A stretch of DNA of 64,000 nt from positions 220,421-284,420 of the forward strand of contig NZ_BAAARN010000005.1 in the NCBI RefSeq assembly GCF_039532215.1. The letters are read 5' to 3'. Shown in pieces: positions 42,239 to 50,295 of this stretch. The DNA is from Pedococcus aerophilus (GTDB taxonomy: Bacteria; Actinomycetota; Actinomycetes; Actinomycetales; Dermatophilaceae). The position numbers were made by a program, and so were the translations under genes. The notes under the pieces are model-generated. The model had not been told where the DNA came from and made no database searches. It saw nothing but the letters and a program-made list of their open reading frames with translations. The number at the start of each line of letters is the position of its first letter. Position 1 is the stretch's first letter.

Positions 42239-43333
42239 GTGAAGATCCTCGTCCTGACCACGTGGTACCCGTCGGTCAGTGACCCGGTCCGGGCCGTCTT
42301 CGTCCGCCGCCACGCCCAGGCCCTGGCCCTGCACCACGACGTCACCCTGGTCCATCTCGCACCCGCGGGCACCGTGCCGGTGGCCCATTCCGGGGAGGGG
42401 CGGCTGCGCGTCGAGCACGCCGACTCGGCCCTCACCGCACCGCGCGAGCTGCTCCTCGGGCTGCGCGGGGCGCGCCGCCGGGTCCGCCGCGAGCGGCCGG
42501 ACGTGGTGCACACGATGGGCTTCTCGTCGCTGCTCTTCGGCGCCGTCGCCGCCGGCCGCACCCCGTGGGTGCACACCGAGCACTGGTCGGGGGTGACCGA
42601 GCCGCGCTCCGCGGGCCCGATGTGGTTCCGTGCCCGCAGCGCCCGCAACGTGCTGCGCCTGCCGCGCGCCGTGACGGTGGTCAGCTCCGACATGGCCGAC
42701 AGCGTCCGCGCATTCGCCCGTCGCAGGGCGGTCCACGTCGTCGGGAACGTCGTCGCCCCGGCCACCCCCCAGCCCCGACCGGTCACCGACGACTTCCGGT
42801 TGCTGGCGGTCGGCGGGCTGAACGCGATCAAGGACCCGGTGGTGGCGGTGCGCACCGTCCGCGTCCTGCTGGACCGCGGCCACGACGCCCGGCTGCGCTG
42901 GGTCGGCAGCGGCCCCCTCGCCGCCGACGTCGAACGCGCTGCCGCCGACCTCGGGATCGCCGAGCGGGTCGAGCTGGTGGGGGCGGTCGACCCGGCTGAC
43001 CTCGCCGAGCATCACTCCTGGAGCACGGAGTTCCTCCTGCCCACCCGTCACGAGACCTTCTGCGTCGCAGCCGCCGAGGCGCTCGCGCACGGTCGTCCGG
43101 TCGTGCTCGGGGCGCGCGGCGGCCAGCGCGACTTCGTCACCCCCGACGTCGGGGCCCTCGTGGCGACGCGCGACCCCGAGGACTTCGCGGACGCCGTGCT
43201 CGACGTGCGTTCACGCCTGGGCCAGCAGCCGCCGTCGGTGTTCGCGGCCGGGATCGAGCGCGACTACAGCGCGCCGGCGATCGCGGCGCGGTTCGACGAG
43301 GTGTATGCCGCCGTCCCCGGCCTGCGCCCCTGA
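42239..43333 (+). CDS. family 4 glycosyltransferase
   Basis: A 364-residue GT-B enzyme. ILVLTTWYPSVSDPVRAVFVRRHAQAL is split over the first strand and helix of the acceptor domain; VHTEHWSGVTEPR faces the cleft. The donor domain has LAVGGLNAIKDPVVAVRTV, LRWVGSGPLAADV, VELVGAVDPADLAEHH and LPTRHETFCVAAAEALAHGRPVV, where E-T-F-C-x4-E is the retaining-GT4 EX7E motif. It is likely to add a sugar to the lipid-linked repeat unit of the wbp-locus polymer. Start GTG 42239, leaderless. Confidence 0.85.
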   Translation: MKILVLTTWYPSVSDPVRAVFVRRHAQALALHHDVTLVHLAPAGTVPVAHSGEGRLRVEHADSALTAPRELLLGLRGARRRVRRERPDVVHTMGFSSLLFGAVAAGRTPWVHTEHWSGVTEPRSAGPMWFRARSARNVLRLPRAVTVVSSDMADSVRAFARRRAVHVVGNVVAPATPQPRPVTDDFRLLAVGGLNAIKDPVVAVRTVRVLLDRGHDARLRWVGSGPLAADVERAAADLGIAERVELVGAVDPADLAEHHSWSTEFLLPTRHETFCVAAAEALAHGRPVVLGARGGQRDFVTPDVGALVATRDPEDFADAVLDVRSRLGQQPPSVFAAGIERDYSAPAIAARFDEVYAAVPGLRP

Positions 43334-43392
43334 CCACGACCGACCGCGCCCGACCGCCCCCTTCCGAGCAGAGCACCGACCGCGCACTGCGG

Positions 43393-44874
43393 TCAGCCGC
43401 GACGGCGCACGAGGTCTGCGGTGGTCCGCACGTCGGGCCAGGACAGCGCGAGCCACCCCAGCCCGAACGCCACGGCCAGCCCGATCTGGGTCGGCACCCC
43501 GAGCTCGCGCGACTGCTCCCACCAGCACAGCAGCCCGGCGACGACGCCCGCGAGCACCAGGCGTCCCCACATCCAGCCCCAGTGCAGCCGCTCGAGCCGC
43601 CACGCGATGACGGCGGGGACGACGGCCATGACGAGGGAGCCGAGCAGGTAGCCCACGGCCACCGCCATGACGCCGAACGCCGACACCGTGGTCAACCAGG
43701 CGATCAGGCCCACGCACGCCCCGGCGATGCTGGCGACCAGCACCTTGCGGGCGTGCTCCTGCTCGCGGGTGAGCAACGTGTTCGTGGCCCCGATGACGAC
43801 GTTGAGGACCATCACCGCCACGAGCAGGACCGGCAGGATCGCCGCAGCCTCCTCGAACTCGGCCCGCGGGAAGAACAGCCGGATCAGCGCCGGGCTCAGC
43901 AGCATGAGCGGGCCGAAGGTCCCCATGCTGATGACGACCAGGGCCCGGGTCGACAGGTCGGTCTGGCGTCGCACGCCCTCGTGGTCGCCGCGGCCGTACG
44001 CTGCGGACAGGCTGGGGAACAGGACGAGGCTGAGGGACCGCGAGACCAGGGAGGCGGGCGTCGCCAGGGCCAGCGCCGCTGCATACGCACCGGCGCCCGA
44101 GGCGTCGAAGAACCGGGCCACCACCATGGAGAGCTGGAGGAACCCGCCCACGGCGACGCCGTTGGCCAGGGTGAGCAGGACGAAGCCGTTGATCTCCTTG
44201 ACCAGCGCGGGGTCCAGCGATCCGCGCACGCGCCCGGGCAGGTTCGCGGCGACGTACACGCCGTACCCGATGATCAGCGGGACCAGGACGAGGTCCTGCG
44301 CCCTCCCCCACAGCACGAGCGCGAGCGCGGCCAGCGAGATGGCGGAGGAGACGATGTCCCACACCGTTGCCCGCGGCACCTGCCCGGCGCCGAAGAGGAC
44401 GCCGCGCAGGAACATGTAGCCCGAGTAGACGATGACGAGCGCACCGGTCAGGAGGCCCTGCCGCCAGTCGAGGTCCAGCAGCCACGGCGCGGACAGCGCG
44501 GCCCCGGCGCCGAGGAGCAGTGCCGCGACCGCGGTCCGGCGCACGAGGTGCGCGGTGATGGCCTCGGCGAGGCGCAGGTCGCCGGCGCCGCGGGCGCGCG
44601 CCACGAACTTGGTGGCGCTCGAGGCGGCCGCACTGGGCTGGAGCAGGCTGGCGAACAGGGACAGGGAGATCGCGGCGTTCGCGGCGCCCAGCACGACCTT
44701 GCCGAGCACGTTGCCCACGAGGACGCTGAACAAGAACCGCACCGCGCCCTGGACGATGATGCCCAGGGTGCTGAGCGCTCCCTGCGCCGCCAGGCTGGTG
44801 TCGGCGGCGGCTCCGGGAGCGGGGATGCCGGGACGAAGGTGACGCAGCAGCGGCGTCGGTCCCCGCTCAGGCAC
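43393..44874 (-). CDS. oligosaccharide flippase (Wzx/MOP superfamily)
   Basis: A 493-residue protein with about 14 hydrophobic helices, the number typical of MOP-superfamily polysaccharide flippases. GNVLGKVVLGAANAAISLSLFASLLQPSAAASS near the N-terminus and SLVLFPSLSAAYGRGDHEGVRR, with the following PALIRLFFPRAEF, match Wzx/RfbX-type exporters. It should flip undecaprenyl-linked oligosaccharide to the outside, serving the wbp-locus glycan as TagGH serves the teichoic acid. Start GTG 44874 lies inside the end of the upstream methyltransferase gene (8-bp overlap), so the two are coupled. Confidence 0.82.
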   Translation of the reverse strand: MPERGPTPLLRHLRPGIPAPGAAADTSLAAQGALSTLGIIVQGAVRFLFSVLVGNVLGKVVLGAANAAISLSLFASLLQPSAAASSATKFVARARGAGDLRLAEAITAHLVRRTAVAALLLGAGAALSAPWLLDLDWRQGLLTGALVIVYSGYMFLRGVLFGAGQVPRATVWDIVSSAISLAALALVLWGRAQDLVLVPLIIGYGVYVAANLPGRVRGSLDPALVKEINGFVLLTLANGVAVGGFLQLSMVVARFFDASGAGAYAAALALATPASLVSRSLSLVLFPSLSAAYGRGDHEGVRRQTDLSTRALVVISMGTFGPLMLLSPALIRLFFPRAEFEEAAAILPVLLVAVMVLNVVIGATNTLLTREQEHARKVLVASIAGACVGLIAWLTTVSAFGVMAVAVGYLLGSLVMAVVPAVIAWRLERLHWGWMWGRLVLAGVVAGLLCWWEQSRELGVPTQIGLAVAFGLGWLALSWPDVRTTADLVRRRG

Positions 44875-45526
44875 GCGCGTAGAGGTGGAACGAGGACAGC
44901 AGGTCCACGCCCTGCGGCGGGTCGACCGTCGCCTCGAGCCGCCACTCGGGACGACGCGTGGCGACCCAGCCGGTGAACGCGCGGTGGCGCTCGTGCGGCG
45001 ACTTCTGGGGCAGGTCGACGTCGGAGCTGCAGACCACGACGTAGCGCTCGGCGCTGTCGAACAGGCGGGTGAGGTAGTCCTCGAAGACGGCGTCCTCGAC
45101 GAGGTGGAAGAGCACCTCCATGGACAGCGCGAGGTCGGCGCGCAACCAGCCGGCCGGGTCGCTGAGGGTCTCGGGGTCGTACTGCAGGAAGCTCTTGGTG
45201 CGGTCCGCAGCGAACAGCGCCGAGCAGCGCTTGATCGCCGAGTCCGACCGGTCCAGCCCGAGGTAGCGGGGGTAGTCGGCCAGGCCGAGCTGGTTGCCGT
45301 CGCCGCACCCGTAGTCGACCACCGAGGTCACGCCGAGGTCGCGCACCCAGGCGTTGACGGTGTCGGCCTTCCACTGCGCCGCAGCGCCGTACGAGCCGGA
45401 CCCGGAGGTGCCGCCCCTGGCGTAGCGACGCTCCCAGTAGTGCCTGCTGCCGCGGAACACCGCACGGCGCGCCGCGACACCGGGCTTGCTGGTCGCAGCC
45501 CGGACGGCACGTTCACGCAATCCCAT
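44867..45526 (-). CDS. SAM-dependent methyltransferase, class I
   Basis: A 219-residue methyltransferase. VVDYGCGDGNQLGLADY is the glycine-rich SAM motif I, YLGLDRSDSAIKRC holds the acidic ribose-binding residue, and DLALSMEVLFHLVEDAVFEDYL is the motif-II region. The substrate is unknown; coupling with the flippase gene suggests it modifies a lipid-linked glycan, for instance capping a chain end by methylation. A longer start at GTG 45535 exists, but TAGGGT placed exactly 7 nt before ATG 45526 favours the shorter, leaderless form. Confidence 0.75.
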   Translation of the reverse strand: MGLRERAVRAATSKPGVAARRAVFRGSRHYWERRYARGGTSGSGSYGAAAQWKADTVNAWVRDLGVTSVVDYGCGDGNQLGLADYPRYLGLDRSDSAIKRCSALFAADRTKSFLQYDPETLSDPAGWLRADLALSMEVLFHLVEDAVFEDYLTRLFDSAERYVVVCSSDVDLPQKSPHERHRAFTGWVATRRPEWRLEATVDPPQGVDLLSSFHLYARA

Positions 45527-45533
45527 GGCGGTC

Positions 45534-45539
45534 ACCCTA
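45534..45539 (-). promoter_or_regulatory. leaderless -10 box deciding the methyltransferase start
   Basis: TAGGGT on the minus strand, 7 nt before ATG 45526. It overlaps the alternative GTG start at 45535 and so argues against it. Confidence 0.5.
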
Positions 45540-45587
45540 CGGGTGGGAGCGCCGCGACCGGTCCATCCGGGTCCACGGGCTGCCGGC

Positions 45588-46577
45588 TCAGTCGATGCCG
45601 ACGGTGGTGCCGCTCTTGGCCGACTCGATGCACGCCTCGGCCACGCGCACCGTGGTCAGGCCCTGCTCCATCGTGACGATGTCGGCGTCCTTGCCGAGCA
45701 CCGCGTCACGGAAGCTCTCGTGCTCCACGCGCAGCGGCTCGGGCTTGGCGATGGCGTACCGGATGACGTCACCCTCGGAGACCCCGCGGAACTTCGCGAT
45801 GGCGTCCCAGGTCGTGGCGATCTCACCGTTCGCGTGGAAGGTCAGGTCGGCCGAGAGGGTGTCGGCGACGAAGGTGCCCCGCTCCCCCGTGATGATCGTG
45901 ACGCGCTCCTTGAGCGGGGACAGCCAGTTCACGAGGTGGCTGGTCACCGTGCCGCCGCTGAGCTGCCCGACCACTGCCACGAGGTCCTCGTGCTCGCGGC
46001 CGGACTTGTATGCCGTGCGCGCGGACACCGAGGTGTAGGTCTGCTGGGTCACCCAGGCCGTCAGGTCGATGTCGTGCGTCCCGAGGTCCTTGACCACGCC
46101 CACGTCGGCGATGCGGGCGGGGAACGGACCCTGGCGTCGGGTGGTCACCTGGTATACGTCGCCGAGCTCGCCGGCCTCGAGGCGCGCGCGGGCGCTCTGC
46201 AGGGCCGGGTTGTAGCGCTCGATGTGGCCGACGGCCCCGACGAGACCGGCGTCCTTGAACGCCTTGGCCAGCCGGACGGCGGACGGGGTGTCCTGGGCCA
46301 GCGGCTTCTCGATGATCGCGTGGACCCCGGCCGCGGCCAGGGCCAGCCCGACCGGCTCGTGGTAGACCGTCGGGACGGCGACCATGCAGTAGTCGAGCCC
46401 GTGCTTGATCAGACCCTCGATGGAGTCCTCGAGCGGGCGGTCGCCGGCGACGCCGTGGGCGTCGCCGCCCGGGTCCGCCACGGCCACGAGGTCGACCCCC
46501 GGCAGCGAGCCGAGGACGCGGGCGTGGTGGCGCCCCATCATGCCGAGTCCGATGAGCCCGGCGCGCAGGTTCGCCAT
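45588..46577 (-). CDS. wbpB: Gfo/Idh/MocA oxidoreductase, WbpB/WlbA-type UDP-GlcNAcA 3-dehydrogenase
   Basis: A 329-residue NAD(P)-dependent enzyme. GLIGLGMMGRHHARVLG is the Rossmann nucleotide motif. EKPLAQDTPSAVRL contains the conserved EKP lysine, and GAVGHIERYNPALQ matches the G-x-x-x-RYNPA string of WlbA/WbpB, which oxidises C3 of UDP-N-acetyl-glucosaminuronate. DLGTHDIDL holds the catalytic His. It is the last gene of a four-gene operon; its ATG overlaps the wbpE stop by one base. In this pathway it forms the 3-keto sugar that WbpE aminates. Confidence 0.85.
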   Translation of the reverse strand: MANLRAGLIGLGMMGRHHARVLGSLPGVDLVAVADPGGDAHGVAGDRPLEDSIEGLIKHGLDYCMVAVPTVYHEPVGLALAAAGVHAIIEKPLAQDTPSAVRLAKAFKDAGLVGAVGHIERYNPALQSARARLEAGELGDVYQVTTRRQGPFPARIADVGVVKDLGTHDIDLTAWVTQQTYTSVSARTAYKSGREHEDLVAVVGQLSGGTVTSHLVNWLSPLKERVTIITGERGTFVADTLSADLTFHANGEIATTWDAIAKFRGVSEGDVIRYAIAKPEPLRVEHESFRDAVLGKDADIVTMEQGLTTVRVAEACIESAKSGTTVGID

Positions 46578-47671
46578 CAGGCACCTGCCTTGGCGAGGGC
46601 GTTGACGCCGGTCACGATCCGCTCGAGGTCGTCCTGGCTCAGCGACGGGTGGACCGGCAGCGAGAGGCACTCGGCGGCGGCCTTCTCCGTCTCGGGGAGG
46701 TCGACGCTCCCGTCGCCGACGAACGGCGCAAGGCGGTGGTTCGGCACGGGGTAGAACATGCCCGACCCGATGTTGTGCTCCTCGCGCAGCGCGGCGGCCA
46801 GGCCGTCACGGTCCTGCGGGACGCGCACGGTGTACTGGTGGTAGACGTGCACGGCGCCATCGGCGACCGGCGGGGTGGTGACGCCCTCAAGGTTCGCCGT
46901 GAGGAACGCCGCGTTCTCCTGGCGCTGCTTGGTCCAGGCGCCGACCTTGGTCAGCTGGACCCGTCCGATGGCGGCGTGGATGTCGGTCATGCGGGTGTTA
47001 AAACCGACGACCTCGTTGTGGTACTGCTTCTCCATGCCCTGGTTGCGGTAGAGCCGCATGAGGCGCTCGACCTCGTCGTTCGCGACCGAGACCATGCCGC
47101 CCTCACCGGAGGTCATGTTCTTCGTGGGGTAGAGCGAGAACATCGCGAAGGTGCCGAAGGCGCCGACCGGGGTGCCGTTGAGCGATGCGCCGTGGGCCTG
47201 GGCCGCGTCCTCGTAGACCTGCAGGCCGTGCTTGTCGGCGAGGGCCATGAGCTGGTCCATCTTCGCGGGGTGGCCGTAGAGGTGGACCGGCATGATGCCG
47301 ACGGTGCGGTCGGTGATCGCGGCCTCGACCGAGGCGGGGTCGAGGCAGAAGTCGTCGGCGGAGATGTCGGCGAAGACCGGCGTGGCCCCCGTGAGCGCGA
47401 CGGAGTTGGCCGTGGCGGCGAAGGTGAACGACGGGACGATCACCTCGTCACCGGCCTTGACGCCGGAGGACAGCAGCCCGAGGTGCTGGCCCGAGGTGCC
47501 GGAGTTGACTGCGACACAGGCGCGGCCGAGACCGAAGTGCGCGGAGAACTCCTCCTCGAAGGCCTTGACCTCCGGGCCCTGGGCGAGCATTCCGCTGCGC
47601 AGGACGCGGTCGACCGCCTCGCGCTCCTCGTCGCCGATGAGCGGCTTGGCAGGGGGGATGAACTCGGTCAT
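46577..47671 (-). CDS. wbpE: DegT/DnrJ/EryC1/StrS aminotransferase, WbpE type
   Basis: A 364-residue PLP sugar aminotransferase. SGTSGQHLGLLS is the phosphate-binding turn, PSFTFAATANSV and VYEDAAQAHGA (Asp to pyridine N) follow, and SLYPTKNMTSGEGGMV contains the Lys that forms the Schiff base. GFNTRMTDIHAAIG and FYPVPNH are family-typical. It should aminate UDP-3-keto-GlcNAcA to UDP-GlcNAc3NA using glutamate. It overlaps wbpD by 4 nt upstream and wbpB by 1 nt downstream. Confidence 0.87.
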   Translation of the reverse strand: MTEFIPPAKPLIGDEEREAVDRVLRSGMLAQGPEVKAFEEEFSAHFGLGRACVAVNSGTSGQHLGLLSSGVKAGDEVIVPSFTFAATANSVALTGATPVFADISADDFCLDPASVEAAITDRTVGIMPVHLYGHPAKMDQLMALADKHGLQVYEDAAQAHGASLNGTPVGAFGTFAMFSLYPTKNMTSGEGGMVSVANDEVERLMRLYRNQGMEKQYHNEVVGFNTRMTDIHAAIGRVQLTKVGAWTKQRQENAAFLTANLEGVTTPPVADGAVHVYHQYTVRVPQDRDGLAAALREEHNIGSGMFYPVPNHRLAPFVGDGSVDLPETEKAAAECLSLPVHPSLSQDDLERIVTGVNALAKAGA

Positions 47672-48267
47672 GGTGCGACGGCCTCCGTCAGGGTGTTGTC
47701 GTGCTCGGTGTACTGCTCTCCGGTCCGCGGGCAGACCCACGTGCCGGAGTCGTCCTGCTCGAGGGGCACGCCCGCCTTGCCGACCCAGCGGATCCGCCTG
47801 GCCGGGACACCGGCCACGAGGGCGAAGTCGGGGACGTCCTTGGTGACCACGGAGCCGGCGGCCACGAGGGCCCAGCGTCCGATGGTCACCGGGGCGACGC
47901 AGACGCTGCGGGCGCCGATCGAGGCACCGGTCCGGCAGGTGACGCCGACCGCCTCCCAGTCGTCCCCGGTCTTGAGCGAGCCGTCGGGGCTGACGGCGCG
48001 CGGGAAGTGGTCGTTGGTGAAGACCACGGCCGGTCCGACGAAGACGCCGTCCTCCAGCAGGGCCGGCTCGTAGACCAGGGCGTAGTTCTGGAGCTTGCAG
48101 TTGTCGCCCATGCGGACGCCGGTGCCGACGTAGGCACCGCGGCCGACGACGCAGTTCGCACCGAGGACAGCGCCCTCACGCACCTGGGCCAGGTGCCAGA
48201 TGGACGAGCCGTCACCGATGCTCGCGCCCTCGGCAACGTCTGCGGAGTCGACGATGCGGACCGCCAC
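47668..48267 (-). CDS. wbpD: left-handed beta-helix N-acetyltransferase, WbpD/WlbB type
   Basis: A 199-residue hexapeptide-repeat acetyltransferase. Repeats run from ADVAEGASIGDGSSIWHLAQ through GAVLGANCVVGRGAYVG to IGARSVCVAPVTIGRWALVAAGSVV. VFTNDHFPRA contains the Asn-Asp-His site of WlbB/WbpD enzymes, and a short C-terminal extension with two Cys (WVCPRTGEQYTEHD) is present. It acetylates the 3-amino group to give UDP-GlcNAc3NAcA. GTG 48267 begins 2 nt after the wbpA stop. Confidence 0.85.
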   Translation of the reverse strand: MAVRIVDSADVAEGASIGDGSSIWHLAQVREGAVLGANCVVGRGAYVGTGVRMGDNCKLQNYALVYEPALLEDGVFVGPAVVFTNDHFPRAVSPDGSLKTGDDWEAVGVTCRTGASIGARSVCVAPVTIGRWALVAAGSVVTKDVPDFALVAGVPARRIRWVGKAGVPLEQDDSGTWVCPRTGEQYTEHDNTLTEAVAP

Positions 48268-48269
48268 GG

Positions 48270-49574
48270 TCAGCCCACCTGCTCGGCCTGGCCGACGACG
48301 AGGAAGCGCACACCCTCGAAGCGCTCGCGGTCCAGCACCCGGCGGCCGTCGACGACGACCTGCACGTCGGGGAAGTCCTTGGCGGACAGCTCCCGGTAGT
48401 CGGCGTGGTCGGCCTGGACGACGACGACCTCGACCGGGTCACCGAGGGAGTAGGCGTCCCAGCCGAACTTCGCGAGCTCCTCGGCGGTGTACATCGGGTC
48501 GTGCACCACGACGTCCGCACCGGCCTCGCGCAGCGCGTCGACCGTGGCGAACACCCCGGAGAACGCCGTCTCCTTGACGCCACCGCGGTACGAGGCACCG
48601 AGGACGGCGACCTTCTTCCCGCTGAGGCTGCCGCCGGCAGCGCCGACGGTGAGACCGACGGTGTAGGCCGGCATCGCGGCGTTGGCCTCGCGGGCCGCGC
48701 GCACGACGGTCGCGTCGGGGTCGTTCCACAGGTAGAGCCGCGGGTAGACCGGGATGCAGTGGCCACCGACGGCGATGCCGGGACGGTGGATGTGGCTGTA
48801 CGGCTGGGAGTTGCTGGCCTCGATGACCTGGAAGACGTCGATGCCGTTCTTGGCGGCGAACGCGCCAAACTGGTTGGCCAGGCCGATGTTGACGTCGCGG
48901 TAGGTCGTCTCCGCGAGCTTGGCCATCTCGGCGGCCTCCGCGCTGCCGAGGTCCCAGACACCGTTGCCGCGCTCGAGGTCGGGGCGCTCGTCGAACTGCA
49001 GCACCTGCTCGTAGAACTCGACGGCCTTCGCCGCACCCGCCTCCGACAGCCCACCCAACAGCTTGGGGTACTTGCGCAGGTCGGCGAAGACCCGACCGGT
49101 GAGGACGCGCTCCGGGGAGAACACGAGGTGGAAGTCACTGCCCTCGACGAGGCCGCTGCCCTCCTCCAGGCGCGGCTTCCAGCGGGTGCGCGTGGTGCCG
49201 ACGGGGAGGGTGGTCTCGTAGACGACGAGCGTGCCGGGCTTGAGCCCGCGGGCGATGTCATCGGTCGCGGAGTCCATCCACCCGAAGTCGGGGCGGGCCT
49301 CCTCGTCGACGAACAGCGGGACGACCACGACGACCGCGTCGCTCTGGGAGACGGCGTCGGCGGTGTCGGTGGTGGCCACCAGGCGCCCGTCGCGGACGGT
49401 CTCGGCGAGGTACTCGGCGAGGTGCGCCTCACCGGGGAAGGGCTCGGTCCCGGCGTTGACCAGGTCGACGACCGGCTGGCTCACGTCCGCGCCGAGCACG
49501 TCGTGCCCGGACCTGGCGAACTGCACGGCCAGGGGAAGGCCGATCTTGCCGAGGCCGACTACGGTGATCTTCAC
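48270..49574 (-). CDS. wbpA: UDP-N-acetylglucosamine 6-dehydrogenase, WbpA type
   Basis: A 434-residue nucleotide-sugar dehydrogenase with all three domains. VVGLGKIGLPLAVQFARSG is the NAD site, YETTLPVGTTR and FSPERVLTGRVF are in the first half, GGHCIPVYPRLYL holds the catalytic Cys, and VLGASYRGGVKETAFS marks the C-terminal domain. It oxidises C6 of UDP-GlcNAc twice to the uronate, the first step of the wbp route. First gene of the wbpA-D-E-B operon. GTG 49574 has GAAGGA 5 nt upstream and a TAAGAT box farther up, so this operon is leadered. Confidence 0.85.
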   Translation of the reverse strand: MKITVVGLGKIGLPLAVQFARSGHDVLGADVSQPVVDLVNAGTEPFPGEAHLAEYLAETVRDGRLVATTDTADAVSQSDAVVVVVPLFVDEEARPDFGWMDSATDDIARGLKPGTLVVYETTLPVGTTRTRWKPRLEEGSGLVEGSDFHLVFSPERVLTGRVFADLRKYPKLLGGLSEAGAAKAVEFYEQVLQFDERPDLERGNGVWDLGSAEAAEMAKLAETTYRDVNIGLANQFGAFAAKNGIDVFQVIEASNSQPYSHIHRPGIAVGGHCIPVYPRLYLWNDPDATVVRAAREANAAMPAYTVGLTVGAAGGSLSGKKVAVLGASYRGGVKETAFSGVFATVDALREAGADVVVHDPMYTAEELAKFGWDAYSLGDPVEVVVVQADHADYRELSAKDFPDVQVVVDGRRVLDRERFEGVRFLVVGQAEQVG

Positions 49575-49579
49575 GGTGT

Positions 49580-49611
49580 TCCTTCAGGGTTGGGGTCCGC
49601 GGACGATCTTA
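49580..49611 (-). promoter_or_regulatory. leadered promoter and ribosome site of the wbp operon
   Basis: On the minus strand TAAGAT (49606-49611) is a likely -10 box, followed after about 20 nt by GAAGGA (49580-49585), five nt before GTG 49574. Confidence 0.45.
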
Positions 49612-49741
49612 GGGCTTCCCCGAGAACCCGCAGGAACGCCCCGAGGCGACCGCGACGACCGCCCGGCACGAGCCCCCGGCCCCGCCGGCCGTCCACCGTA
49701 CGAGCCTTGCGCCTGCGCGCGAACCTGTGATGCTGGCCTCC

Positions 49742-50197
49742 ATGACCCTGAAGCACCAGAACGACCCCGAGCTGATCCGTGAGCTGTTGGCCGACCCCGG
49801 TATCTGGGTCGTCGTCGGCCTCTCCAACAACCAGGACCGGGAAGCCTTCGGCGTGTCCCGCTGGCTCAAGGTCGAGCTCGGCAAGGGCATCATCCCGCTG
49901 CACCCGTCCGCCGAGGTGGTGCACGGCGAGCAGGGGTACGCCTCGCTGGCGGACATCCCGGACGGCACCGACATCAAGGTCGTCGACTGCTTCGTGAACT
50001 CCGAGCACGTGGGCGCCGTGGTGGACGACGTGATCGCGCACAAGGACCGGCTGCTCATCGACGCGATCTGGATGCAGCTGGGCGTCACCGACGAGGCCGC
50101 AGCCGACCGCGCCCGCGCAGCAGGCCTCGGTGTCGTCATGGACACCTGCCCGCGCATCGAGTGGCGCGGCGTCAGGTCCTCGGGAATGGGTCGCTGA
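49742..50197 (+). CDS. CoA-binding domain protein (YccU-like)
   Basis: A 151-residue single-domain protein of the succinyl-CoA-synthetase-alpha-like CoA-binding fold (YccU/DUF1832 type). WVVVGLSNNQDREAFGVSRWL is the nucleotide-binding loop, GIIPLHPSAEVVHGEQGYASLADIP the second segment, and IWMQLGVTDEAAADRARAAGL with MDTCPRIEW the C-terminal signature. Homologues bind CoA; no reaction is established. ATG 49742 was chosen over the upstream in-frame start at 49727 because a GATGCT box sits 7 nt before it. Confidence 0.8.
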   Translation: MTLKHQNDPELIRELLADPGIWVVVGLSNNQDREAFGVSRWLKVELGKGIIPLHPSAEVVHGEQGYASLADIPDGTDIKVVDCFVNSEHVGAVVDDVIAHKDRLLIDAIWMQLGVTDEAAADRARAAGLGVVMDTCPRIEWRGVRSSGMGR

Positions 50198-50217
50198 CCG
50201 CAGCTCACCACCCGCAG

Positions 50218-50273
50218 TGCTGTTGGGGCGCCACGATCGGCCCGTCCGGCTCGGTCGCGGCGCCCCTGCAGCA
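50218..50273. terminator. long hairpin between convergent genes
   Basis: Arms 50218-50232 and 50259-50273 pair with GGGGCGCC/GGCGCCCC at their core and two mismatches further out; the enclosed loop can pair partly with itself. It separates the CoA-binding gene from a convergent CWB2 gene. Confidence 0.55.
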
Positions 50274-50295
50274 CCAGGACGGTATGGCGCGGGGT

